A stretch of 64,000 nucleotides of DNA from RHKX01 sp963823565. GTDB taxonomy: Bacteria; Actinomycetota; Thermoleophilia; Solirubrobacterales; 70-9. The stretch spans positions 868,001 to 932,000 of the forward strand of contig CAWGLR010000001.1 of NCBI GenBank assembly GCA_963823565.1, written 5' to 3'. The translations under genes were made by a program, and so were the position numbers. Of the stretch, positions 25,257 through 33,389 are shown one piece after another. Below the pieces are notes generated by a model that saw nothing but the letters and a program-made list of their open reading frames with translations, did not search any database and was not told the origin of the DNA. Every line of letters starts with the position of its first letter. Position 1 is the stretch's first letter.

Positions 25257-25889
25257 ATGCGACCGACGTCCCGACATCGCCTCGCCCGTCTGCCCGCGCG
25301 CCTCGCGCTGGCGTCGGCGCTCGTGCTGCCCGCTTCCGCGATCGCAGCCCCCTCCGTCGGCGACCCAGGCGCGGCCGCCGCCGACCGTGGCGGCGCCGAG
25401 ACCTCGCCCGCCGAGGGGATCGCGCTCGTGACCGGCCTCGGCGCCGGCCTCGCGACCGACCCGCCCGAGGGCCCCTACGTTCCGGTGGCGGCCCCGGTGG
25501 ACTACGGCACCGCGATCAACACCTTCGGCGGCGGCGGCATGCGCCCCCACGAGGGCCAGGACATGTTCGCCCCCGAGGGCACCGAGCTCATCTCCCCCGT
25601 CGCGACCACGGTCCTCGAGGCCGGCAGCGACGGCGGCCGCGGCAACTGGGCCGCGCTCTACGACGCCGAGGCGGACCGCACCCTCGTCTACATGCACATG
25701 CTCGAGCCCGCCGGGGTGCAGGCGGGCCAGCGGCTCGCCGCCGGCGAGCGCGTCGGCCTGCTCGGCTGCACCGGCTCCTGCGACGGCGCCCACCTCCACT
25801 TCGAGATCCGCGACGGCCGCAGCCCTTACGGCAAGCCGAGCGACCCGCTGCCCGAGCTCGAGGACTGGCAGCAGGCGCCGCAGGGCTGA
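25257..25889 (+). CDS. M23-family (LytM) metallopeptidase, secreted
   Basis: A 210-residue exported protein. A twin-Arg-poor signal peptide (LALASALVLPASAIA) is followed by a linker and a LytM domain. Zn-binding residues are seen in MRPHEGQDMFAPEGT (HxxxD) and GAHLHFEIRDGRSPYGKPSD (HxH). Such enzymes cut peptidoglycan peptide bridges or act as amidase activators. The leader (25097-25256) holds a 9-bp palindrome and a second inverted repeat (GTTAG...CTAAC, 25164-25190). The next gene starts 23 bases on. Confidence 0.9.
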   Translation: MRPTSRHRLARLPARLALASALVLPASAIAAPSVGDPGAAAADRGGAETSPAEGIALVTGLGAGLATDPPEGPYVPVAAPVDYGTAINTFGGGGMRPHEGQDMFAPEGTELISPVATTVLEAGSDGGRGNWAALYDAEADRTLVYMHMLEPAGVQAGQRLAAGERVGLLGCTGSCDGAHLHFEIRDGRSPYGKPSDPLPELEDWQQAPQG

Positions 25890-25911
25890 TCCCCACGCAT
25901 ACGATGCGCGG

Positions 25912-26703
25912 GTGAGCCGGACCAGCTACGAGCTTCGCGGCTCGACCGCCCTGCTGACGATCGAGCGCCCCGAGCGCCGGAACGCCGTCGACGCCGAGAC
26001 GGCGGCCGAGCTGCTCGAGGGACTCCGCCGCTTCGAGGCCGACGACGACGCCCGCGTGATGGTGCTGAGCGGCGCCGGCGGCGTCGCCTTCTGCGCCGGC
26101 GCCGACCTCAAGGCCCTCGCCGAGGCCGGCCCGAACGTGCCCGCCGAGACCGTCCGCCAGGTCGCCGAGCGGCCGGAGGGCCCGATGGGCTTCACCCGCC
26201 TCACCGCGAGCAAGCCGACGATCGCCGCGATCAGCGGCTGGTGCCTCGCCGGCGGGCTCGAGCTCGCCCTCTGGTGCGACCTGCGGATCGCGACGCGGGA
26301 CTCCAAGCTCGGCTACCCCGAGCGGCGCTGGGGCGTGCCGCTGATCGACGGCGGCACCCTGCGGCTGCCCCGCATCGTCGGGCTCGGCCGCGCCCTCGAC
26401 CTGATCCTCACCGGCCGCATCGTCGAGACCGAGGAGGCGCTCGACTGGGGCCTGCTCACCGAGATCGTCGCCGAGGGAGAGCACCTCGCCCGCGCGATCG
26501 AGATCGCCGAGGGCCTCGCCCGCTTCCCCCAGGAGACGATGCTCTCCGACCGCCGCTCGGCGATCGAGGGCTCCACCCTCCCCCTGGCCGAGAGCCTCGA
26601 ATACGAGGCGCGCCTCGGCATCGAGTCGGTCGAGGTCGGCCTCCGCGGCGCCGCCCGGTTCGCCGGCGGCGAGGGCCGGGGCGGCGAGGGCGCGGGGGTC
26701 TGA
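25912..26703 (+). CDS. Enoyl-CoA hydratase/isomerase family protein
   Basis: A 263-residue crotonase-fold protein. GAGGVAFCAGADLKALAEAG contains the oxyanion-hole loop and SGWCLAGGLELALWCDLRIA the second oxyanion segment. PERRWGVPLIDGGTLRLPRI carries the usual position of a catalytic acidic residue, although the typical Glu-164 equivalent is not obvious, so hydratase or isomerase activity is uncertain. GTG start. It may share a transcript with the M23 gene. A family 1 repeat follows the stop by 22 bases. Confidence 0.87.
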   Translation: MSRTSYELRGSTALLTIERPERRNAVDAETAAELLEGLRRFEADDDARVMVLSGAGGVAFCAGADLKALAEAGPNVPAETVRQVAERPEGPMGFTRLTASKPTIAAISGWCLAGGLELALWCDLRIATRDSKLGYPERRWGVPLIDGGTLRLPRIVGLGRALDLILTGRIVETEEALDWGLLTEIVAEGEHLARAIEIAEGLARFPQETMLSDRRSAIEGSTLPLAESLEYEARLGIESVEVGLRGAARFAGGEGRGGEGAGV

Positions 26704-26725
26704 GCAGTCCGCAACGAGGGGTGGC

Positions 26726-26763
26726 GGGGTCTCTGAGTCCAACATGATGGACCGAAAGACCCG
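26726..26763. repeat. Palindromic repeat, family 1 copy B
   Basis: GGGGTC (26726-26731) and GACCC (26758-26762) enclose 26 bases, with an inner pair GTCC/GGAC around AACATGAT. The spacer length and the CCAACATG and CGAAA/GCAAA positions match copy A at 13178-13223. It lies between two convergent genes, a place for a bidirectional terminator. Confidence 0.5.
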
Positions 26764-26913
26764 GCGATGGGAACGCCGTTTCGAGGAAAAGCGGTGACCG
26801 GCGCGGTAGCCCCCAACCTCTCGTTTGCGGATAAGGGACTCATAGGGTCCGAAATCTGCGAGCGAGCCCCAGTCCCCCCTCCCCGGCCGCCGCGCCAGTA
26901 GACAAGTGACGCG

Positions 26914-27744
26914 CTAGATCCGGAATTCGCGCATCAGGCGCTTCTCGGTCTCGCCCTCGACCGAGGCGATCACCTCGATGTGGCCCTCCAGGGGGGTGCC
27001 GCGGATCTTGGTCGCGAGGAGGTCGTCGACCTGGAAGATGCCGGCGGAGTTGTTCATCTTGATCTCGACGCGGATCGGGCGGTCGGTGCCGCGCTCGATG
27101 TTGACGTCGTCGATGGCGGCGGCGGAGATCTGGTGGATGCCGATCTCGCCGCGCTCGACGGGGAGGCGGGAACGGCCCTGGGCCATGTCGAGGGCGTCGG
27201 CGACGCGGACGACGCCGGCCTCGAGCGTGTAGGGCTCGCCGCGGCGGCGGTGGCCGATGATGCAGTGCAGGGACTCGGAGACGACGACGGTGAGCTCGGG
27301 CTCCTCGTAGACGCCGTCGAGCAGCTCGCGCAGCTTCCGCTCGGCGAGGAAGAGGCTGTAGGACTCGTGGTCGGCCCGGTGGATCGACATGCCGGTGTCG
27401 TGGAGCAGGGCGCCGGCAGCGACCACGACCTCGGCGTCGCGGTCGCGCATGCCGTGGTCGCGGACCATCGCCGGCTCGATTCCGGCGCGCTCGGCCAGCC
27501 GGAGGATCCGCAGGGCGATGTTGGCGACGATCTGGATGTGGACCCAGGAGTGGTCGGACATGCCGAGCCGCTCGGAGACGACCTGCTGCATGTGCCACCA
27601 AGCGAGGACCTGGGGATCGTTGGCGGCGCGGTCGATCAGCCGCTCGAGCCGGCGGTTGCCGCGAGTCGGGACGCCGAGCCGCACCTCGGCGAGCCGCTCC
27701 CGCAGGGAGCCGGCACGCTCGTCAGCTGCCTCGTCCGCGGCCAC
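26914..27744 (-). CDS. HD-domain metal-dependent phosphohydrolase
   Basis: A 276-residue protein with an HD domain: HSWVHIQIVANIALRI (first His), AGALLHDTGMSIHRADHES (HD pair) and SLHCIIGHRRR with VRVADALDMAQGRSR (later His and Asp). These residues form the usual divalent-metal site. HD proteins hydrolyse nucleotides or cyclic/alarmone nucleotides; the substrate here is unknown. The C-terminal 70 residues (DRPIRVEIKMNNSAGIFQVD) are a beta-rich extension seen in archaeal and actinobacterial relatives. It is downstream of the SpoIIM-like gene by 25 bases on the same strand. Confidence 0.83.
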   Translation of the reverse strand: MAADEAADERAGSLRERLAEVRLGVPTRGNRRLERLIDRAANDPQVLAWWHMQQVVSERLGMSDHSWVHIQIVANIALRILRLAERAGIEPAMVRDHGMRDRDAEVVVAAGALLHDTGMSIHRADHESYSLFLAERKLRELLDGVYEEPELTVVVSESLHCIIGHRRRGEPYTLEAGVVRVADALDMAQGRSRLPVERGEIGIHQISAAAIDDVNIERGTDRPIRVEIKMNNSAGIFQVDDLLATKIRGTPLEGHIEVIASVEGETEKRLMREFRI

Positions 27745-27769
27745 GGCCGCAGTCTCCCACGCGCGGCCG

Positions 27770-28489
27770 TCAGTGGACCGGCGACACGAGCAGGATCAGC
27801 TGCGGCCAGACGGTCAGCTCCAGGAGCGCGGAGACGATCAGCATCGGCAGGGCGATCGCGACGGTGACGAACGTCGCCGCCAGCAGCTCGTTCCACTCAT
27901 CCCGTCGCGAGGCGATCAGCCACGCGGCGAGCGGGAGGAAGACCGCGGTCAGCTCCAGCAGCGCGTGCGGGAGGACGGTGAGGACCAGCACGCCCGTCGA
28001 GATGTCGTACTGGTGGGCGATCTGCGCCGCGAGCTGGGAGAGGTAGTAGACCTGAGTCAGCAGCGAGAAGCAGGTGACGAGGACGACCCAGCCGATCGCC
28101 ACCGGGCCGGCGCGCTCGTGGACGACGCGGGAGAACCCGGTCTTCGTCTCGGCGACCAGCGGCATCGAGCTGCCGGCCATGAAGCCGGCGACGCAGGCGA
28201 AGGCGTGCAGCGCGAGCACGAGCAGGTTGCGCAGGTAGATGTGGGCGAAGTCGCCGAAGTCGGGTTCGACGTCGATCCCCGGCAGCCAGTACCCCGTGAC
28301 GTCCACCGGGACGAGCAGCGAGACGACCCAGACGGCGGCGAGCAACGCGACCGCGATCGCGAAGGCCCCGGCGAGCCACGGCCCGAGGACCGACCCGGGC
28401 TCTCTGCGCCACCGGTCGATCGTCGCGCGCGTGTCGCGCATCCCGCGCAGCAGCGCGAACGTCTCACCCGCTGCTGCGCGCCCGTCCAC
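27770..28489 (-). CDS. SpoIIM-like (DUF95) integral membrane protein
   Basis: A 239-residue protein with about five hydrophobic helices and the DUF95 signature VLPHALLELTAVFLPLAAWL (about residues 176-195). SpoIIM proteins organise wall remodelling during engulfment in spore formers; in actinobacteria related proteins are of unknown role. IYLRNLLVLALHAF is another conserved SpoIIM block. GTG 28489 is used; an internal Met at residue 17 is possible. It is upstream of the HD gene and may form a two-gene operon with it. Confidence 0.75.
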   Translation of the reverse strand: MDGRAAAGETFALLRGMRDTRATIDRWRREPGSVLGPWLAGAFAIAVALLAAVWVVSLLVPVDVTGYWLPGIDVEPDFGDFAHIYLRNLLVLALHAFACVAGFMAGSSMPLVAETKTGFSRVVHERAGPVAIGWVVLVTCFSLLTQVYYLSQLAAQIAHQYDISTGVLVLTVLPHALLELTAVFLPLAAWLIASRRDEWNELLAATFVTVAIALPMLIVSALLELTVWPQLILLVSPVH

Positions 28490-28537
28490 CTCATGGCTAT
28501 CGGCGCGCCCGGCGCCGGCTTTGAGCCGGCCCGGACG

Positions 28538-28567
28538 CGCGAAGGCCGCCCGGAGGCGGCCTTCGCG
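28538..28567 (-). terminator. Strong 13-bp hairpin after Rpf-like gene
   Basis: CGCGAAGGCCGCC (28538-28550) and GGCGGCCTTCGCG (28555-28567) pair perfectly around a 4-base loop. It lies 24 bases past the Rpf-like stop on the minus strand and 49 bases before the SpoIIM-like start, so it separates the two transcripts. Confidence 0.8.
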
Positions 28568-28590
28568 TCGTCGTCAGCCGTGGCGGCGGG

Positions 28591-29256
28591 TCAGCTGCCG
28601 CAGACGGGCCACGGGCTGCTGCCGGCCTGCGAGTAGAGCAGCGCCGCGCGGTAATCCTGCTCGGCCTCTGGGGCCGCGGCAGGGTCGCCGCTTCCGCCGA
28701 CGCTCGCCCAGGTGCCCATGTCGAACTGGTACTTGCCGCGGTAGGTGCCGCTGGCGTCGACCGCGGTGGGGTCGCCGCCGGACTCGCACACGGCGATCGA
28801 GTCGAGGGTCGCCTGGTCGACGCCGACCGACTCCGGCGTCCCGTAGGCGGTGCGCTGCTCCTGCTTCCTCTCGCGCACCTTGCGCTCCTCGGCCGCGCGG
28901 CTCGCCTTCTCGCCGGTGACGCCGGCGCGGAGGATGAACGACTCGGCGTGGAGCTCGCTCGGGGCCGCGGCCTCGCGCTTGACGAGGTTGCGCTTCGGCT
29001 CGATGTCGAGGCGCTTGGCCTCCTCGTAGGCGCTGCGGTAGCGCTGACGCGTCTCGGGAACCTCGACGGAGGCCTCGAGCATGGTCTTGGCGACCGGCCT
29101 CTGATCGCGGGCATCGGCCCCGCGGGCCGTGTCGGCCGAACCCGCCGCGATCGAGGTCGCGCCGCCGCCGCCGATGGTCGCGGCGATCGCCAGCGCGGCG
29201 ATCGCCTTGCGCCGGGGTCGGGCCTTCTCAGTTGTCTCGTTCGTCTTCGTGGGCAC
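28591..29256 (-). CDS. Rpf-like transglycosylase, secreted
   Basis: A 221-residue exported protein. A basic N-terminus and hydrophobic stretch (AIAALAIAATIGGGGATSIA) are followed by a charged, partly coiled linker. The C-terminal domain LDSIAVCESGGDPTAVD...GTYRGKYQFDMGTWASV...SPWPVC is of the resuscitation-promoting factor/lysozyme type, with catalytic Glu in CESGG and a Cys pair. It should cleave peptidoglycan glycan strands. GTG 29256 is preferred over ATG 29271 because a perfect GGAGGTG lies 6 bases before it; that SD overlaps the upstream ATG. A 13-bp terminator follows. Confidence 0.88.
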   Translation of the reverse strand: MPTKTNETTEKARPRRKAIAALAIAATIGGGGATSIAAGSADTARGADARDQRPVAKTMLEASVEVPETRQRYRSAYEEAKRLDIEPKRNLVKREAAAPSELHAESFILRAGVTGEKASRAAEERKVRERKQEQRTAYGTPESVGVDQATLDSIAVCESGGDPTAVDASGTYRGKYQFDMGTWASVGGSGDPAAAPEAEQDYRAALLYSQAGSSPWPVCGS

Positions 29257-29443
29257 CTGGTCCACCTCCATCCGTGGGCCGCAGTGCGCCGCCGGGCGCG
29301 CCGGACGGCAGACGCCTCAGGGGCGCGGCGATGAATCGCCGCGGCGGGGTGCTTGGGCTCGGGCGGTAGCGTTCGCGGCACCTGGCCGCGCAACCCGAGT
29401 CGGTTGACTTGACAAACGATCCCGGTCCTGGGGCGCATTATGT

Positions 29444-30295
29444 GTGCGTCCGCTCACACAGGCAACACATCGTTCATACACTGGAAATGCCTGCAAATTG
29501 CAGCCACAGAAGCCGCCGCTGAGGATCATCGAGACCCCGCACCCGGGTCAGGCGGACCTCGGCACCGGCGTCTCCGCGGCGATCATGCGACGGGTGGCCC
29601 GGGGCGAGCTTCCCGCCACCGCCCGGCTCCACCGGACGGCCCCGATCCTCGCCTTCGGGCGGCTCGACAAGCTACGGCCGGGCTACCGCCGGGCGGTGGC
29701 GATCGCCCGCGAGCGCGGCTACGAGCCGATCGAGCGTCTCGCGGGCGGGCGCGCCGCCGTCTTCCACGAGGGCACGCTCTCGTTCTCGCTCTCGACCCGG
29801 GAGCCGGGGGCCTACGCCGGGACCCGCCCGCGATTCGAGGCGATGGCGAACCTTCTCGCCGATGCCCTGAGCCGGCTCGGGATCGACGGGCGCGTCGGCG
29901 AGGTGCCCGGCGAGTACTGCCCGGGTGAGTTCAGCGTCAACGCGGCGGGGCGGGTGAAGATCGCGGGGATCGGCCAGCGGGTGATCACCGGCGGCGCCCA
30001 CCTCGGCAGCGTCACCGTGATCCGCGGCGCCAGCCGGATTCGCGACGTCCTCATCCCGGTCTACGAGGCGCTCGAGATCGACTGGGACCCGGCGACGACG
30101 GGCAGCGTCGCCGCCGAGCTCGGCGAGGAGGACGGGACCCTCCCCCTCGACCGCGACGACCCGCTGCTCGACCGCGCCGCCGCGATGATCCGCGCCGCGC
30201 TCGGCGAGCGCTACGAGCTCGCCGAGGCCGAGCTCGACGAGCGCACGCGGCGCTGGGCCGAGGAGCTGCGCGGCGACCACGCTGCCGCACCCTGA
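29444..30295 (+). CDS. Lipoate-protein ligase A family (biotin/lipoate ligase fold)
   Basis: A protein of up to 283 residues of the BPL/LPL fold. IERLAGGRAAVFHEGTLSFS corresponds to the RRxxGGGAVYHD motif of LplA, and AAGRVKIAGIGQRVITGGAH to its lysine-loop region. It could attach or transfer lipoyl/octanoyl or another acyl group to a protein; the exact acceptor is unknown. The start is unclear: GTG 29444 or TTG 29498, neither with a good SD. The leader is notably AT-rich with TTGACA at 29409-29414 and the inverted repeat TGTGTG...CACACA. Confidence 0.8.
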   Translation: MRPLTQATHRSYTGNACKLQPQKPPLRIIETPHPGQADLGTGVSAAIMRRVARGELPATARLHRTAPILAFGRLDKLRPGYRRAVAIARERGYEPIERLAGGRAAVFHEGTLSFSLSTREPGAYAGTRPRFEAMANLLADALSRLGIDGRVGEVPGEYCPGEFSVNAAGRVKIAGIGQRVITGGAHLGSVTVIRGASRIRDVLIPVYEALEIDWDPATTGSVAAELGEEDGTLPLDRDDPLLDRAAAMIRAALGERYELAEAELDERTRRWAEELRGDHAAAP

Positions 30296-30313
30296 GCGAT
30301 ATAAGGGGCTGCG

Positions 30314-31306
30314 ATGGCCGGCATCGGCACCTTCATCTCCGCCGGCCGCTCCCTCGATGCGGCGGTCGGGCGGGTCGCGCTCGCCGAGTCCCTCGGCTAC
30401 GACTCGACCTACGTCACCCACATCGCCGGCCGCGACTCGCTCACCGTCCTCGCCGCCTACGCCGCGCGGACGGAACGGATCAGGCTCGGGACCGGCGTGC
30501 TGCCGATCTACTCGCGGACGCCGGTCGCCACCGCGCAGACGGCCGCGACTATCGACGAGATCTCCGGCGGGCGAATGGTCCTCGGCATCGGCGTCTCCCA
30601 TCGGCTGACCGTCGAGGCCTGGTACGGGCAGGAGATCGGCAAGCCGGTGGCCGAGATGCGGGAGTACGCGACCGCGGTGCGCGCGATGTTCCGCGGCGAG
30701 GACCCCGCCGCCGCGACCGGCGAGGGCGAGAAGCGCTGGCCGACGTCCTTCCGATTCATGGGCTACGGCGTCCGCCCCGACCTGCCGATCTACATCGCCG
30801 CCCTCTCGCCCAACATGCTCCGGCTGGCGGGCGAGATCGCCGACGGCGTGATGCTCTGGCTCTGCGACCCGCCCTACGTGCGCGACGTCGTCCTGCCCGA
30901 GGTCGCCAAGGGCCGCGAACGAGCCGGCAAGACGGTGGACGGATTCGACGTCGTGCCCGCGGTGCCGGCCGCGGTCACTTCCGACCGGGCGAAGACGCTG
31001 GACCGCGTGCGCGGCGACCTCGTCACCTACCTCTCGCTCCCCTTCTACCGGTCGATGCTCGAGCGCTCGGGATTCGAGGGCGAGCTGGCCGGCTTCGACG
31101 CCGGCATGGCCGCCGGCGACGCCGAGCGCGCGAAGGCGGCGATGAGCGAGGACATGCTGCGCTCGCTGGGCGGGTTCGGCGATGCCGGCGACGTCCGCGA
31201 CGCGATCCGCCGCTACCTCGACGCCGGCGCCACCTCCCCCGGCATCAGCCCCGTCCCGACGGCCGACTTCGAGGCCACCCTCGAGGCCGGCGCCGAGCTG
31301 ATCTAG
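30314..31306 (+). CDS. LLM-class flavin/F420-dependent oxidoreductase
   Basis: A 330-residue luciferase-like monooxygenase family TIM barrel. IRLGTGVLPIYSRTPVATAQ, TIDEISGGRMVLGIGVSH and LAGEIADGVMLWL are characteristic of F420-dependent members. The reaction and substrate are unknown. ATG 30314 lies 18 bases after the LplA-like stop, so they may be co-transcribed. Its TAG shares the four bases CTAG with the stop of the convergent CYTH gene. Confidence 0.9.
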   Translation: MAGIGTFISAGRSLDAAVGRVALAESLGYDSTYVTHIAGRDSLTVLAAYAARTERIRLGTGVLPIYSRTPVATAQTAATIDEISGGRMVLGIGVSHRLTVEAWYGQEIGKPVAEMREYATAVRAMFRGEDPAAATGEGEKRWPTSFRFMGYGVRPDLPIYIAALSPNMLRLAGEIADGVMLWLCDPPYVRDVVLPEVAKGRERAGKTVDGFDVVPAVPAAVTSDRAKTLDRVRGDLVTYLSLPFYRSMLERSGFEGELAGFDAGMAAGDAERAKAAMSEDMLRSLGGFGDAGDVRDAIRRYLDAGATSPGISPVPTADFEATLEAGAELI

Positions 31307-31788
31307 GAACCCGCCGAGCGCGGCAGGCCGTCGACGGCCAGGCGCACGTTCGAGTAGCGCTCCTCGCCGGTCACCTCGCGGCCGAACCAGGGCGGCGGCG
31401 CAAAACCGGAGCTCTGCTCGGCCGTGGCGAACTCGACCTCGACCGAGGCGAGGCCCGCGAGCGCGCCGGCGTAGACGTCGAGCTCGTAGACGAAGCCGTC
31501 GTCATCGGGGATGAAGTGACGGCGCTTGTCGATCCGCCGCCCGGCGGTCAGCTCCCAGAGTTCCTCGAACGTCGCCGCGTCGATCTCGAGCTCCACCTCC
31601 GCCCTGACCTCACCCGCGCCGCGCTTGACGGTGAGCCGGCACCGCTCGCCGATCTCGCGGACCCGGACCTGGGTGCCCTCGGGGTCGATCGCGACATAGC
31701 CCTGGCGAATCCGCTCGCTGCGCTCGGCGCGGCTCGCGGCTGCGGAGGGATCCTCGACGAGGAACCGGCGCTCGATCTCGAGGCTCAC
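31303..31788 (-). CDS. CYTH-domain (triphosphate tunnel) protein
   Basis: A 161-residue CYTH protein. The N-terminal EIERRFLV corresponds to the ExExK metal/substrate motif with Arg in the usual Lys place. Alternating charged strands follow: QVRVREIGERCRLTVKR, EVELEIDAATFEELW, YELDVYAGALAGLASVEVEF. CYTH enzymes act on triphosphates, short polyphosphates or form cAMP/ThTP-related products. It starts with GTG 7 bases after the truncated ABC gene. The family and nearby PPK2 suggest a polyphosphate or triphosphate link, which is inferred. Confidence 0.85.
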   Translation of the reverse strand: MSLEIERRFLVEDPSAAASRAERSERIRQGYVAIDPEGTQVRVREIGERCRLTVKRGAGEVRAEVELEIDAATFEELWELTAGRRIDKRRHFIPDDDGFVYELDVYAGALAGLASVEVEFATAEQSSGFAPPPWFGREVTGEERYSNVRLAVDGLPRSAGS

Positions 31789-31795
31789 CGGCGCC

Positions 31796-31999
31796 TCACT
31801 CGTGCTGCAGAAGCCCGGCGAGCAGGTGCATCAGCGTGGACTGGCCCGACCCGGAGGGACCGACGATCGCGGTCAGCTGGCCGGCGGGGAAGTCGAGTGT
31901 GACGCCACGAAGCGCGTCAACGACGGCCTCGCCTTCGCCGTAGCTCAGGTCCTTGCAGGCGACGATCGTTCCCGAGTTCACCGGTGCGCTTGCTTCCAT
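31796..31999 (-). pseudogene. Truncated ABC transporter ATPase with altered Walker A
   Basis: A 67-residue reading frame that matches only the first third of an ABC ATPase of the LolD/MacB type: ACKDLSYGEGEAVVDALRGV, then AIVGPSGSGQSTLMHLLAGL, then LLQHE and stop. The invariant Walker A lysine is Gln (GSGQST). Walker B, signature and H loop are absent, and no continuation is seen nearby. It is most likely a gene remnant; retention of a start, a stop and close spacing (7 bases) to the CYTH gene leaves open a small structural or leader role. Confidence 0.75.
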
Positions 32000-32049
32000 G
32001 GCGCCGAGGGTATTGGCTAGGGCGACGAGTTCGCTCCGGAGGTGAGGCG

Positions 32050-32343
32050 ATGCTGAAAAGGATTGGTGAGGCGGGGCGCAGGGTGGCTCCGGTGGACGCG
32101 CGACGGCTGCAGTTGCGCGGAGCGGAGCTGCGCGGGCCCGGCCTCTTCGGCCCGACCGCCGCGGCCCCGGTCGCGATCGCGGCGCTCGCGATGGGCGCCG
32201 GCGCGATCGGCGCGCTGGCGATCGGCCGGCTCAAGATCGGCCGTGCCAACGTCGAGCGGCTGCGGATCGAGGAGCTCGAGGTCGGCCGGCTGAAGGTCGA
32301 GCGGCTCGAGGTCGATCAGGAAGCGGAGGGGCCGCCCGCTTGA
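32050..32343 (+). CDS. Small protein with LxIxxLxVxxL repeats
   Basis: A 97-residue protein from ATG 32050 with GAGGTGAGGCG before it. Basic N-terminus, then an Ala/Gly-rich hydrophobic stretch (AAPVAIAALAMGAGAIGALA), then five-residue repeats (IGRLKIGRANVERLRIEELEVGRLKVERLEV) that look like a short beta-helix of the pentapeptide kind. No function is known to me. Its TGA overlaps the TTG start of the next gene. Divergent from the ABC remnant. Confidence 0.7.
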   Translation: MLKRIGEAGRRVAPVDARRLQLRGAELRGPGLFGPTAAAPVAIAALAMGAGAIGALAIGRLKIGRANVERLRIEELEVGRLKVERLEVDQEAEGPPA

Positions 32344-32792
32344 AGGCGCCGCCCTCGAAGATCAGCCACGTCGACCTCGTCGTCTCCGACATCGAGCGGA
32401 GCCTCCCCTTCTACCTCGACCTGCTCGGCCCGCTCGGCTGGCACATGCACGGCAGGGTGGAGGGTGAGCACGGCCAGACGATCCACTACCTGGGGATCCG
32501 GCACCCCGACGGGATGGCCGACCTCGGGCTGCGCGAGGCGATCTCCGAGGCGCACCCGGTTCCCTACGAGCGGCGGGCGGTCGGCCTCGAGCACATCTGC
32601 TTCGACGTCCCGTCACGGAAGGTCGTCGACGAGCGAGCGGAGTGGGCGCGCGGGCGCGGCGCCGAGGTCATCTCCGGGCCCGCCGAGTACGAGTACACGC
32701 CCGGCTACTACGCGGTGTTCTTCCTCGACCCGGACGGGATGAAGCTGGAGCTCGTCCACCGTCCCGACTTCTGGGAGCATGCGGGCGAATGA
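32340..32792 (+). CDS. VOC-family (glyoxalase/dioxygenase) protein
   Basis: A 150-residue protein of two beta-alpha-beta-beta-beta modules. KISHVDLVVSDIERSLPFYL starts the first module (metal His), VGLEHICFDVPSRKVVDE the second, and YYAVFFLDPDGMKLELVH the last strand with the usual metal Glu. Family members are glyoxalases, extradiol dioxygenases or antibiotic-binding proteins; the substrate is open. The start is TTG overlapping the previous stop (TTGA) and the stop overlaps the next ATG (ATGA), so the three genes are coupled. Confidence 0.85.
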   Translation: MKAPPSKISHVDLVVSDIERSLPFYLDLLGPLGWHMHGRVEGEHGQTIHYLGIRHPDGMADLGLREAISEAHPVPYERRAVGLEHICFDVPSRKVVDERAEWARGRGAEVISGPAEYEYTPGYYAVFFLDPDGMKLELVHRPDFWEHAGE

Positions 32793-33385
32793 GGGTCCTC
32801 GCGTTCAGCGACCTCCACCAGGACCTCGACGGGGCGCGCTCGCTCGTCGAGCGCAGCGGCGACTTCGACGTGGTGATCGGCGCCGGCGACTTCGCCTCGG
32901 TCCACCGTGGCCTCGAGGAGACGATCGACGCGCTCGCCGCGATCGAGACGCCAACGGTGCTGATTCCCGGCAACAACGAGACCGACGAAGCGCTGCGCGA
33001 GGCCGCCGCCGGCTGGAGCGCCGCCACCGTCCTCCACGGCGAGGCGGCGGAGATCGGCGGGGTCGAGTTCTTCGGGCTCGGGGCGGGGATCCCGACGACG
33101 CCCTGGGACTGGAGCTTCGACCTCACCGACGAGGAGGCGGCGGAGATGCTGGAGGCGTGTCCGCACGGGGCCGTCCTGGTCGTCCACTCGCCGCCGCAGG
33201 GCCACTGCGACAAGAGCTCCGCCGGGGACCACCTCGGCAGCCACGCGATCCTCGATGCGATCGCCCGCCACGAGCCGCCGCTCGCAGTCTGCGGCCATAT
33301 CCACGAGGCGTGGGGGCAGCGCTCGCGGATCGGCCCGACCGAGATCGCCAACCTCGGGCCCGCCGGCGCCGAATTCGAGCTCTGA
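32789..33385 (+). CDS. Calcineurin-like metallophosphoesterase
   Basis: A 198-residue phosphoesterase. The metal motifs are in order: FSDLHQD (DxH), IGAGDFAS (GD), IPGNNETDE (GNxxx, N in place of GNHE), VVHSPP (H) and CGHIHEAWG (GHxH). The substitution of GNNE for GNHE is common in one subgroup. The substrate may be a nucleotide, phosphodiester or protein; it cannot be read. It overlaps the VOC gene and is followed after 4 bases by ppk2. Confidence 0.88.
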   Translation: MRVLAFSDLHQDLDGARSLVERSGDFDVVIGAGDFASVHRGLEETIDALAAIETPTVLIPGNNETDEALREAAAGWSAATVLHGEAAEIGGVEFFGLGAGIPTTPWDWSFDLTDEEAAEMLEACPHGAVLVVHSPPQGHCDKSSAGDHLGSHAILDAIARHEPPLAVCGHIHEAWGQRSRIGPTEIANLGPAGAEFEL

Positions 33386-33389
33386 GCCG

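Noticed and set aside
29257..29440. Possible c-di-AMP (ydaO) riboswitch before the Rpf-like gene
   Set aside because: Such riboswitches often precede actinobacterial rpf and nlpC genes, so I looked on the minus strand here and at 45159-45360, but the conserved riboswitch core sequences were not found.
29409..29441. Sigma-70 promoter before the lipoate ligase-like gene
   Set aside because: TTGACA is present, but the best -10 (CATTAT at 29436) is 21 bases away, too far for a confident call.
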